A DNA stretch of 64,000 nt from JAHJGG01 sp041658785 (GTDB lineage: Bacteria > Patescibacteriota > Patescibacteriia > Magasanikbacterales > UBA922). Positions within the stretch are counted from its first letter, which is position 1, and every line of letters starts with the position of its first letter. Location of the stretch: NCBI GenBank assembly GCA_041658785.1, contig JBAZZL010000001.1:19231-83230 (forward strand), in the 5' to 3' direction. Under the pieces are notes generated by a model. The model saw only the letters and a program-made list of their open reading frames with translations. It did not search any database and was not told the DNA's origin. The position numbers and the translations under genes are program-made. Shown here piece after piece: positions 25,962 to 33,624 of the stretch.

Positions 25962-28679
25962 ATGCTAAAAGAGAAACAACGTTTTATCATCATTGACGGC
26001 AACGCCATTATCCACCGCGCTTATCACGCCCTGCCGCCCATGACGGCCAAAGATGGCACCATGGTGAACGCGGTCTATGGCTTTACTTCAATGTTGCTCA
26101 AAGTTATTAATGATTTGAAACCCACGCACCTCGCGGTTAGTTTTGACGTGGCCGGACCGACGTTTCGCGATAAATTGTACGCGGATTACAAAGCTACGCG
26201 CGTGAAAGCCGACCAAGATTTGTATGACCAGATTCCGCTTTGTTATCAGATTGTGGAAGCGTTTGGGATTCCGATCTATACGAAAGAGGGATTTGAGGCG
26301 GATGATGTGATTGGGACGATAACCAAGAAACTGGAAACTGGAAATTTGAAATTAGATATTGAAGCGATTATTGTGACCGGCGACAAAGATATGTTACAAC
26401 TCGTTGAAAATGAAAAAGTTGAAGTGTATTTGTTGCGCAAAGGAATGTCTGATTACCATTTGTTTGATGAGAAAAAAGTAAAGGAAGAGTTTGGTTTTGG
26501 ACCGGAGATGATAGTAGATTACAAAGCCCTGCGCGGTGACGCATCGGATAATATACCGGGGGTGAAAGGGATTGGGGAGAAGACGGCGACGGAGTTGATT
26601 ACAAAGATTGGGGGGGTTGAAGATATTTACCGAAAGATTGAAAGATTGAAAGATTATAAGATTAGTGATTCGGTGATTAAAAAATTGGAAGATGGAAAAA
26701 GAGATGCGGAGATGAGTAAAAAGTTGGCAACGATTGATACGGACGTGAAAGGGCTGAAGTTTAGTTTGGATGATTGCGAGACGGGTCGGTTTGACGCGGG
26801 GAAGATTGAGGGGATGTTGAAGAAGTTTGAGTTTTTTTCACTGCTTAAACGTATCCCAGGAGCGAGCGTTGAAAATAAGTTACAAGTTACAAGTTACAAG
26901 TTACAGAATGAGAGTAGGAAAAAAATAGACGGCGGCATTGAAATAGAAATTATTAAGTCAGCCGATGAGGTTAAAAAGTTGGCAAACGAGATTAAAAAAG
27001 CCGGAGTTTTTGCGTGTAAAGAAATAGTTAGCGGGAAAAATATTATTGAAGGAAAATTTGAGGGGCTGGTTTTTGTGGTTGATGGAAATAGTTATTTTGT
27101 GGATGGGCGGTTTGACGAATTGGCGGAGATTTTTACTGATCAGAAAATTTTACTTATCGGGCACGACCTCAAACAATTAATAAAGGTACTTCAATGTAAC
27201 AATGAAACAATGAAACAATGTAACAATTTATTTGACACCATGATTGCTTCCTATGTTTTAAATTCCAGCACCAGAGCCCATGATTTGAAGGCGATTATAA
27301 TGCGCGAGCTAGGCAAGGATCTGCCGGGAAGTTCTGATCAGGCCAGCTTGTTTGGAGTGAATCCAAAGATTGCGGCAGAAGAGTTAATTTTGGTTTTGCA
27401 AGTTTATCAAAAATATGACAAACAACTTAGTGAGATGGAAGATAAAGGATTGTTTGAAAAAATAGAAATGGCGCTGATTCCGGTTTTGGCGGAAATGGAA
27501 TTAAACGGCGTGGCGGTTGATAAGGAGATGCTCGGGCGGCTTTCCAAAGAAGTGGTCAAAGATATTGACAAAGTTACTAAAAAAATCTGGCAAGAAGCCG
27601 GCGAAGAATTTAATGTGTCTTCGCCTGTTCAGTTGCGGGACGTTTTATTTGAAAAAATGGGACTGCCGGCGCAAGGAATCAAAAAAGGCAAAACCGGCTA
27701 TTCCACGGCCTCGCCGGAATTGGAAAAACTGCGGGGCGCGCACCCGATTGTTGAATTGATTGAAGAATATCGGGAATTGGAAAAACTGCGCAATACCTAT
27801 ATTGACGTTTTGCCGAATTTAATCAACAAAAAGACCGGTCGCATTCACACCACTTTTAATCAGGCAGTAACTACCACCGGCCGACTTTCCAGCTCAGATC
27901 CGAATTTACAAAACATTCCCATCAAAACCGAACTGGGGCGGGAAATCCGCAAAGCGTTTTTGGCGGAAAAAGGATATTGTCTGGTGGTGGCGGATTATTC
28001 CCAGATTGAACTGCGCATCGTCGCCTCGCTCGCCGAAGACAAAATTATGATGGAGATTTTTGAACGGGGAGAAGACATCCATCAAGCCACCGCGGCGGCC
28101 ATTAATGGCGTTGGTCTGGACAAAGTAACCAAAGAAATGCGGAGCGCGGCCAAAGCGGTTAATTTTGGCGTTCTCTACGGCATGGGGTCGTACGGATTAT
28201 CCTGGCGGGCCGGAATTTCCCAGAGCGAAGCGCGGGAGTTTATTGCCAAATATTTTGAACAGTTTGCCGGAGTGAAAAAATATCTTGACCAGACGCTTGA
28301 ATTTGCTAAAAAAGAGGGCTATGTGGAAACCCTGTTCGGCCGGCGGCGGTATATTCCGGAATTAAAATCCGACAATTTCCAAATGCGAAGCGCGGGCGAG
28401 CGAATGGCGATTAATATGCCGATTCAGGGCACGGCCGCGGATTTGATGAAGATGGCGATGATTGAGGTGAGCGAAAAGATTAAAAGATTAAAAGATTATA
28501 AGATTGGAGAGGTGAAGATTATTTTACAAGTGCATGATGAGTTGGTGTTGGAGGTGAAGAAGGGGTTGGAAGATGAAATTTCTAAATTAGTAAAAGAAGC
28601 GATGGAGGGGGTGGCGAAGTTGCGCGTGCCGATTGGGGTGGATGTGCGGGTGGGGGCGAGGTGGGGGGAATTAAAATAA
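25962..28679 (+). CDS. polA: DNA polymerase I
   Basis: A 905-residue family A polymerase for repair and Okazaki fragment processing. The 5'-3' exonuclease domain (1-290) has FRDKLYADYKATR, EADDVIGTI, VTGDKDMLQL and GDASDNIPGVKGIGEKTA. The 3'-5' exonuclease domain (about 325-500) has lost the DxE metal motif (ACKEI at that position) and is probably inactive for proofreading. Polymerase motifs are A (DYSQIELRI), B (KAVNFGVLYG) and C (QVHDELVLEV). Several loops are encoded by heptamer or octamer quasi-repeats identical in type to those in spacers: about residues 122-133, 224-237, 306-315, 411-423 and 838-849. Confidence 0.96.
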   Translation: MLKEKQRFIIIDGNAIIHRAYHALPPMTAKDGTMVNAVYGFTSMLLKVINDLKPTHLAVSFDVAGPTFRDKLYADYKATRVKADQDLYDQIPLCYQIVEAFGIPIYTKEGFEADDVIGTITKKLETGNLKLDIEAIIVTGDKDMLQLVENEKVEVYLLRKGMSDYHLFDEKKVKEEFGFGPEMIVDYKALRGDASDNIPGVKGIGEKTATELITKIGGVEDIYRKIERLKDYKISDSVIKKLEDGKRDAEMSKKLATIDTDVKGLKFSLDDCETGRFDAGKIEGMLKKFEFFSLLKRIPGASVENKLQVTSYKLQNESRKKIDGGIEIEIIKSADEVKKLANEIKKAGVFACKEIVSGKNIIEGKFEGLVFVVDGNSYFVDGRFDELAEIFTDQKILLIGHDLKQLIKVLQCNNETMKQCNNLFDTMIASYVLNSSTRAHDLKAIIMRELGKDLPGSSDQASLFGVNPKIAAEELILVLQVYQKYDKQLSEMEDKGLFEKIEMALIPVLAEMELNGVAVDKEMLGRLSKEVVKDIDKVTKKIWQEAGEEFNVSSPVQLRDVLFEKMGLPAQGIKKGKTGYSTASPELEKLRGAHPIVELIEEYRELEKLRNTYIDVLPNLINKKTGRIHTTFNQAVTTTGRLSSSDPNLQNIPIKTELGREIRKAFLAEKGYCLVVADYSQIELRIVASLAEDKIMMEIFERGEDIHQATAAAINGVGLDKVTKEMRSAAKAVNFGVLYGMGSYGLSWRAGISQSEAREFIAKYFEQFAGVKKYLDQTLEFAKKEGYVETLFGRRRYIPELKSDNFQMRSAGERMAINMPIQGTAADLMKMAMIEVSEKIKRLKDYKIGEVKIILQVHDELVLEVKKGLEDEISKLVKEAMEGVAKLRVPIGVDVRVGARWGELK

Positions 28680-29217
28680 ACGAGCGCACACGCGTTCCTT
28701 CTCCTCGTAGGAGAAGGACAGGTAGAGGTCTCAACGAGCGCATGGTAACAAACGAGCGTATGTCAAAAAGAGATCGTTATATCATAGACGACCTGACAAA
28801 ACAAAGACGAAAACGTTTGCGAATCGGTCCGACAAAAGCAGAGTATGTGCTGTGGCAGGATTTGAGAAGACAGAAAACCGGGTATAAATTTCGCCGACAA
28901 ACAAGCATCGACAAGTTTATTGTTGATTTTTATTGTCATGAATTGCGTTTAGCAATAGAGGTGGATGGATCAATTCATTTAGATGATTTTCAGGCGGAAT
29001 ATGATAGGCGAAGAGAAGAATTTTTACGTCGCCGAGGGTATGTGGTGATAAGATTTAAGAATGACGAGGTTTTGTTTGAGCGGGAGAGGGTGATGGGGGT
29101 GATTGACGAGTGGTGTAGCAGGTTGGCGGTTAAATATTGAGACATTTTTTATTGTGCCTGCGCTCGTTGAGACCCTTCCCTGTCCCCCGGACGGGGGAAC
29201 TCGTTTACCCTCGTTTA
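28678..29217. mobile_element. candidate mobile cassette: DUF559 gene between inverted repeats
   Basis: The left end (28678-28742) and the complement of the right end (29159-29217) align over about 60 bp. Both start AAACGAG and both end GGTCTCAACGAGCGCA or a near match, with a small purine/pyrimidine hairpin in the middle of each. They enclose only the DUF559 nuclease gene, and the left end overlaps the polA stop codon. Confidence 0.55.
28742..29140 (+). CDS. DUF559 (Vsr-like PD-(D/E)XK) endonuclease family protein
   Basis: A protein of about 132 residues from the ATG at 28742 (28760 is an alternative). The conserved DUF559 pattern is seen: PTKAEYVLWQDLR, then KFRRQTSIDKFIVDFYC, then LAIEVDGSIH (the Asp and Glu-x-Asp of a Vsr-like restriction-fold nuclease), then RRRGYVVIRFKNDEV. 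The family is related to very-short-patch repair endonucleases, but its DNA target is unknown. The gene is nearly fused to the end of polA and is enclosed by inverted repeats. Confidence 0.85.
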   Translation: MVTNERMSKRDRYIIDDLTKQRRKRLRIGPTKAEYVLWQDLRRQKTGYKFRRQTSIDKFIVDFYCHELRLAIEVDGSIHLDDFQAEYDRRREEFLRRRGYVVIRFKNDEVLFERERVMGVIDEWCSRLAVKY

Positions 29218-29257
29218 TTTATCCCCACCCCGCTTGCATTTTAGAGAGAGAGAGAGT

Positions 29258-29290
29258 ATCCTCCTATTATAGGGAGGATTTTATTTTTAA
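29258..29290 (+). terminator. intrinsic terminator before the unknown gene
   Basis: Stem ATCCTCC/GGGAGGAT followed by a T-rich run, preceded by an (AG) dinucleotide run at 29243-29256. Confidence 0.65.
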
Positions 29291-29301
29291 ATTGTATAAA
29301 T

Positions 29302-29835
29302 ATGGCGGATACAATGTTCTCTAAAAATTTAGCGGAAACGCACCAGAAAGCGGAGGGAGCTAAAGAGACCCGGGCAGAACACAAAGCAGTAGAAGATTTG
29401 ATGACAGCGATTGGCCTGCAAGCCAAATATAATGCCGTCAGGGAAGCATATAATAACGGTGTTTTTTCCGGCAAAGCACTTCCAACGGCAGACTTTCTTT
29501 TAGGTTCCGAAAGCGCTACACATAGTGGAGACTGTATTAAACTCTATAAAGATGAAGATTTTCCGGCATTAAGAAATTTATCTACAGGAGTACACACTAA
29601 GGTTGAAACAGAAGAACTATTTCTGGCTTTGCTGACTGATTTGGCAAATATTGCCATGAGCGAGCGGGACGATGAAATATTAAATATTAAAAAATGTAAG
29701 GTCATCAAGGGTGAAAATGACCAAGCGATCTTTATGACTCGCAAAAGATTGGCCGAAGCAGCAATCAAAAAGGTGATTGACGCCATGTATGGCTGGTCGG
29801 AAAATTACAAGCAAGAGAAAGCGCAAGTAAAGTAA
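29302..29835 (+). CDS. hypothetical protein, 177 aa
   Basis: A soluble, charged, mostly helical protein that I do not recognise. No signal peptide or membrane helix is visible. It starts MADTMFSKNLAETHQKAEG and has a central SESATHSGDCIKLYKDEDF and a C-terminal helix-rich segment. It appears intact, is followed by a strong terminator, and lies between the DUF559 cassette and the RAYT gene, a region rich in repeats. Confidence 0.7.
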   Translation: MADTMFSKNLAETHQKAEGAKETRAEHKAVEDLMTAIGLQAKYNAVREAYNNGVFSGKALPTADFLLGSESATHSGDCIKLYKDEDFPALRNLSTGVHTKVETEELFLALLTDLANIAMSERDDEILNIKKCKVIKGENDQAIFMTRKRLAEAAIKKVIDAMYGWSENYKQEKAQVK

Positions 29836-29852
29836 TAAAAATTGAAGAAAAT

Positions 29853-29888
29853 AAAATACCGCCCCGAGTCTCCGGGACGGTATTTTTG
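29853..29888 (+). terminator. intrinsic terminator after the 177-aa gene
   Basis: AAAATACCG paired with CGGTATTTTT, with a GC-rich inner stem. A family A fragment follows at 29890-29935. Confidence 0.8.
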
Positions 29889-30036
29889 TTCGCATTGCAT
29901 GCCTCGCTACATGCGTCGCGCCTCGTGTTTCTTCCCATCCTTCCACAAAAAATCAAAATACGCGCGGTAGGCCTGAGCGGTTATGAGCTGTAGAAGAATA
30001 TCGGACAGATGTGATAAAATAGATATGATTCTTTTT

Positions 30037-30822
30037 ATGTTCAACGAATTGTTTCGCAATAAATACCGTATCGCATCAGCCCGCCATCCGAATTGGAATT
30101 ACACGTCCGTTGGGCGTTATTTTGTGACGATTTGCACGGGCGGACGGATTTGCCATTTTGGCAAAATTGAAAATGGTGGTATGATATTATCCCCGACGGG
30201 CAGAATTGTTCGGGAGGAATGGTTGAAAACGCCGCGAATTCGCGATAATATAAAATTGGACGCGTGGGTGGTGATGCCGAACCATTTGCATGGGATTGTG
30301 GTGATAAAAACATTGGGGGAAAATAAAATGGCGGTAATGTCAGGTTCAACGACAAATGGCGGTGATGAAAACGTGGGTGATGGGAATGATGCGGGCGGTG
30401 GGGAAAACGTTGGTGACGGAATAAACGTTGGCGGTGGGAATAACGTTGGCGGTAGAGACGCCCCGCCGGGGCGTCTCTACGATTGCATTCCACCAAACGA
30501 TTGCATTCCACCAAACGATTGCATTCCACCAAACGATTGCATTATTACCAACGTTGACAATGCATCCGTGAACGCAATCAACCGATCGTCCAATACCGGC
30601 GGCCCCAATCCCAATTGGAAACCCAATTCGTTGGGTTCAATTGTCAACCAATTTAAATCAATTTGCACCAAACGGATTCGTTCGGCCGGACATTCGGATT
30701 TTTCCTGGCAGGCGCGATTCCACGACCATATTATCCGCAACGAAATCGCGTTGAATAATATCCGCCGATATATTAAACAAAATCCCCAAAAATGGGGTAC
30801 GGATTGTTTTCATGTTTTATGA
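30037..30822 (+). CDS. REP-associated tyrosine transposase (RAYT, Y1 family)
   Basis: An IS200/IS605-related single-strand transposase of about 261 residues. It has the typical RAYT start (NELFRNKYRIASARHPNWN, then RYFVTICT), the HUH metal motif in VMPNHLHGIVVI (about residues 83-94) and the catalytic-type tyrosine in RRYIKQNPQKWG near the C-terminus. Between them a Gly/Asn-rich variable linker has expanded by repeats: GGGxNVGDG units, the GTAGAGACG palindrome (30452-30480) and three 18-bp repeats (30481-30534). RAYTs are known to move REP/REPIN palindromes as host-domesticated enzymes. The TGA stop overlaps the holA ATG as ATGA. In-frame ATGs at 29983 and 30025 are alternatives. Confidence 0.9.
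   Translation: MFNELFRNKYRIASARHPNWNYTSVGRYFVTICTGGRICHFGKIENGGMILSPTGRIVREEWLKTPRIRDNIKLDAWVVMPNHLHGIVVIKTLGENKMAVMSGSTTNGGDENVGDGNDAGGGENVGDGINVGGGNNVGGRDAPPGRLYDCIPPNDCIPPNDCIPPNDCIITNVDNASVNAINRSSNTGGPNPNWKPNSLGSIVNQFKSICTKRIRSAGHSDFSWQARFHDHIIRNEIALNNIRRYIKQNPQKWGTDCFHVL
30452..30480. repeat. palindrome family E inside the RAYT coding region
   Basis: Arms GTAGAGACGCCCC and its exact complement with a 3-base loop. The same element lies in holA at 31480-31508. In frame it encodes RDAPPGRLY. Confidence 0.9.
30481..30543 (+). repeat. 18-bp tandem repeat in the RAYT coding region
   Basis: Three exact copies of GATTGCATTCCACCAAAC plus a partial copy, encoding DCIPPN repeats in the variable linker. 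Confidence 0.95.
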
Positions 30823-31955
30823 TTATATTTTTATACGGCCCGGACACCTTCCGTAGCCGGCAACAATTGAAAAAAATGATCGCCAAGTTCAAACATGACC
30901 GCGACCCGCAAGGGCTGAATGTGGTTCGTTTGGACGCGGAAAAAGAAGAAGACACCCGCCGGGTTACGAGCGAAATTTTGGCTACGCCGTTTTTGGCCGA
31001 GCGGCGGATGGTGGTGATTGAAAATTTGTTAAATTCTAAACAGACGGATTTATTGGAAGGGTTATTGAAAAGAATTGAAGAAAAAAAAATGCCGGAATCA
31101 AACGTGATTATTTTTTGGGAAGCGCTGGACGATCCGGCGCAAAAGAAAAAAGGGGATGAAACGGCAACGCCAAAAACCAAGGCGGCGAAAGAACTGTTCG
31201 CGCGTTTGCAAAAAGAAAAATACGCCCAGCGGTTTGAATTATTTTCCGGCGCCAAACTGGCGACCTGGATCGCGGGCGAAGTAAAAGAACGCGGCGGCGT
31301 CATTGACCGGCCCGCGGTCGATTATCTGGCCGCGAACGTGGGGGGCGACATGTGGCGGTTGAATTCGTTGATTGGACAATTGGTGGCGTATTGTTATTCC
31401 GAAGGCGGCGACGGTGCGTTGCGTGGGGACGCCACGGCACATGGGGACACCCCGGCGGCGGGTAGAGACGCCCCGGCGGGTAGAGACGCCCCGGCGGGGC
31501 GTCTCTACGCCGTTGACAGGGTTGCGGAGGCAATACGGGCAAAGGACGTCCAATTGTTTCTAGACGAACGCGCCGACGACAACATTTTCAATCTGGTAGA
31601 CGCCATTGTCGCGAAAAATCCCAAACAGGTTTTTGTCATGATTCAGGAACAATATAATAAAGGCGAGGACGCGCAGTATATTTTTGCGATGTTAATAAGG
31701 CAGTTTCGTATTTTGTTGGAACTCCGAGACATGTTTGACCGCGAAGATAATATCCAGAGCGGCGTTCTGGCGCAAAAGTTGGGGCTCCATCCGTTTGTGG
31801 TGAAAAAATCACTGCCTTTGGTCAAGCGATACACCATGGCGGAATTAAAAAACATTTACGAACGCCTGCTTGAGCTGGATATCCAAACAAAAACCGGCCA
31901 GGGCGGCCAGTCGTTGTTGTTGGATATTTTCGTTGGGAGAATCTGCGCGGAGTAG
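30819..31955 (+). CDS. holA: DNA polymerase III delta subunit (clamp-loader)
   Basis: A 378-residue clamp-loader delta subunit, which opens the beta clamp for loading onto primed DNA. The N-terminal domain starts MIIFLYGPDTFRSRQQ, then FLAERRMVVIENLL and VIIFWEALDDP. The C-terminal collar domain contains QYIFAMLIRQFRILLELRD and HPFVVKKSLP. An insert of about 30 residues (about 200-230: GDATAHGDTPAAGRDAPAGR and onwards) is encoded by tandem and palindromic family E repeat sequence and is foreign to the family. The start overlaps the RAYT stop by four bases. Confidence 0.88.
   Translation: MIIFLYGPDTFRSRQQLKKMIAKFKHDRDPQGLNVVRLDAEKEEDTRRVTSEILATPFLAERRMVVIENLLNSKQTDLLEGLLKRIEEKKMPESNVIIFWEALDDPAQKKKGDETATPKTKAAKELFARLQKEKYAQRFELFSGAKLATWIAGEVKERGGVIDRPAVDYLAANVGGDMWRLNSLIGQLVAYCYSEGGDGALRGDATAHGDTPAAGRDAPAGRDAPAGRLYAVDRVAEAIRAKDVQLFLDERADDNIFNLVDAIVAKNPKQVFVMIQEQYNKGEDAQYIFAMLIRQFRILLELRDMFDREDNIQSGVLAQKLGLHPFVVKKSLPLVKRYTMAELKNIYERLLELDIQTKTGQGGQSLLLDIFVGRICAE
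31421..31508. repeat. palindrome family E expansion inside holA
   Basis: About four degenerate 18-bp units of GTAGAGACGCCCCGGCGG type, the last forming a perfect 13-bp-arm hairpin (31480-31508) identical in its arms to the one in the RAYT gene. Confidence 0.88.
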
Positions 31956-31968
31956 GTGTGGTAAAGAG

Positions 31969-32045
31969 TCCAACACCTCATCCTCTGCCCCCTTCCCCTA
32001 CGAGGGGAAGGGGAACTTTTTAAGAAGGTTGGAGGGCAGGGTGTT
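31969..32045. repeat. family D palindrome at the holA/rpsT junction
   Basis: CCCCTTCCCCTACGAGGGGA hairpin plus an outer imperfect arm pair, in the convergent gap between holA and rpsT. It may also act as a bidirectional terminator. Confidence 0.6.
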
Positions 32046-32304
32046 ATTTAACTGTTTTTACTTTCTTCATCAGCCGCGACAGCTTTCTCGCCGCGGTTTG
32101 TTTTTTTATTACTCCTCTTTTAGCGGCTTTGTCCAATTTTTTCTGGGCCAGGCGGAGTTTTTCGGCCAGGTCCTTTTCGCCGGCCGCGAACGCTTTAGTT
32201 ACGTCTTTGACCGCTTTTTTGTAAGCATCCTTAACAGCCAGGTTTAGAGCGGTTCTTTTTTTGATTTTACGCAGTTCTTTTTTAGCGCTTTGTTTGATTG
32301 GCAT
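32044..32304 (-). CDS. rpsT: 30S ribosomal protein S20
   Basis: An 86-residue highly basic three-helix protein. MPIKQSAKKELRKIKKRTAL is the typical bS20 start, with KKGVI-like RGVIKKQTAARKLSRLMKKV at the end. It binds 16S rRNA early in small-subunit assembly. It is a single gene, convergent with holA, with no clear ribosome-binding site before the ATG. Confidence 0.93.
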   Translation of the reverse strand: MPIKQSAKKELRKIKKRTALNLAVKDAYKKAVKDVTKAFAAGEKDLAEKLRLAQKKLDKAAKRGVIKKQTAARKLSRLMKKVKTVK

Positions 32305-32469
32305 AATGGGGTGAATTGTTTATTGGTTTAAGGGTTTATGAGTGATTGATTAATGATTGTTACACTGTTAAATTGTTAAATTGCTTCATTGTCTTACTGT
32401 TTTCTTATGACTTACGGCTTATAACTTACAGCTGTCGTGCGAAGAGTATAGCGGAAATGACCGCCGCTG

Positions 32470-33312
32470 TCAACACTTTACGCAGGTTTCTTTTTTCAGC
32501 AGGTTCGTGAAGGGTTTGAGTTTTATGAATTCAGTGGAAGTGACGGCGTTGCCAAGGGTCCAAAGATGGCAGGCATTGTCCAAGGCATCGGCGGCGCAGG
32601 CATAGCCGAGGGATTTGAACGCGGTTAACAGTTCAGCTGTCGGCTCGGCATTGCTAAATAATTCAACTTGCGACCCCAGCGCGTAGCCGTTTTTGTAAAC
32701 GGCCGCCAATTCGTCGTTTCGTTTTTTGCCGCAATCATCAGCCGTAAAGAATTGTCCCAGATTGCTCAGGCCAAAATAGCGCGGATGGACCGGATAGGTG
32801 GACGAGGCGGTGGCGGACGCTTTTGGATTTTCGGCGCAGAGCGCGGGGAGTTTGGCGGTTTGGTTCTGTTCGCGTTTGGCGCGGATTTCCTGCTCTTCTA
32901 TTTTTTGTTTTGTTTCGCCCCACAACCGCGTGACATTTTCCAATTTTTCGGTCAGCTTTTGCCGCTGATCCTCTACCTGCTTTTTGAGCTCGTCAATCGC
33001 GCTGGTTTGTTCTTCCACGGTTTCTATTTTTGCCGCCAATTCTTTTTGCTGGGTTTTGCTGGAGACGGTCTGTTTGATATAAAGGCCGACCACGACGACA
33101 AGTAAAATTAAAAATCCGCCGGCGATCACCATTCCTGTTTTTTTGTTCTTTGCCGGCTCGCGCGCTGGCGCGATCTTAATTCCTTCTCGTTTTTTCGCCG
33201 GTGTTTTTTTCTTGGGCGGTCTTTCCAATTTTTTTTCCGCCGCCGCGTCGGTCGCGGGGCTATTTTCTTTTTTAATTTCCTCCCCAGTTCCTCCAATTTG
33301 ATTTTTTGGCAT
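32470..33312 (-). CDS. membrane-anchored coiled-coil protein, unknown
   Basis: A 280-residue protein with a Lys/Pro/Ala-rich cytoplasmic segment (1-58) and one membrane helix (TGMVIAGGFLILLVVVVGLY, about 59-78). A coiled coil follows at about 85-148 (LKKQVEDQRQKLTEKLENV). The C-terminal extracellular domain has four or more cysteines (CAENP, DDCGKK, YACAAD, NACHLW, CVKC) that could form disulfides. I recognise no family. It could be an envelope or trafficking component, which is inference from topology only. Confidence 0.7.
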   Translation of the reverse strand: MPKNQIGGTGEEIKKENSPATDAAAEKKLERPPKKKTPAKKREGIKIAPAREPAKNKKTGMVIAGGFLILLVVVVGLYIKQTVSSKTQQKELAAKIETVEEQTSAIDELKKQVEDQRQKLTEKLENVTRLWGETKQKIEEQEIRAKREQNQTAKLPALCAENPKASATASSTYPVHPRYFGLSNLGQFFTADDCGKKRNDELAAVYKNGYALGSQVELFSNAEPTAELLTAFKSLGYACAADALDNACHLWTLGNAVTSTEFIKLKPFTNLLKKETCVKC

Positions 33313-33624
33313 AAATTTGGTTATTGGATTATTAGTTTAAGGGCTTTGGATCTAATCTACCCCGCTTTAGCGGGGGTTCGTGGAGCTTTAGCTCCTGCGA
33401 ACGTAACCAGAAACTGGTAATTAGTAATTGGTAATTGGTTTTAAAAATAATCGTTAATTACCAATTATCCTGCCGCTCCGCATTGTGCGGGGTGGGACGA
33501 CTTACTGTTTACTATCATCAATTTGCCTTACTCTGCTTTATTTGTTATCGTGCGGCGAGTATAACGGCAATCACCAATTTATGTCAACAGTTTTTGGAGG
33601 CCGACCCATAAACCAATAAACCTT
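33313..33624. other. gene-free spacer with small palindromes
   Basis: About 310 bp. It contains CCGCTTTAGCGG and GGAGCTTTAGCTCC palindromes (33360-33400), heptamer-type repeats (GGTAATT units, 33415-33440) and nothing gene-like. Confidence 0.5.

Noticed and set aside
30481..30543. Direct repeats that could suggest a CRISPR array
   Set aside because: The units are contiguous, with no spacers, and lie in frame inside the RAYT gene as DCIPPN codon repeats. No cas genes are present.
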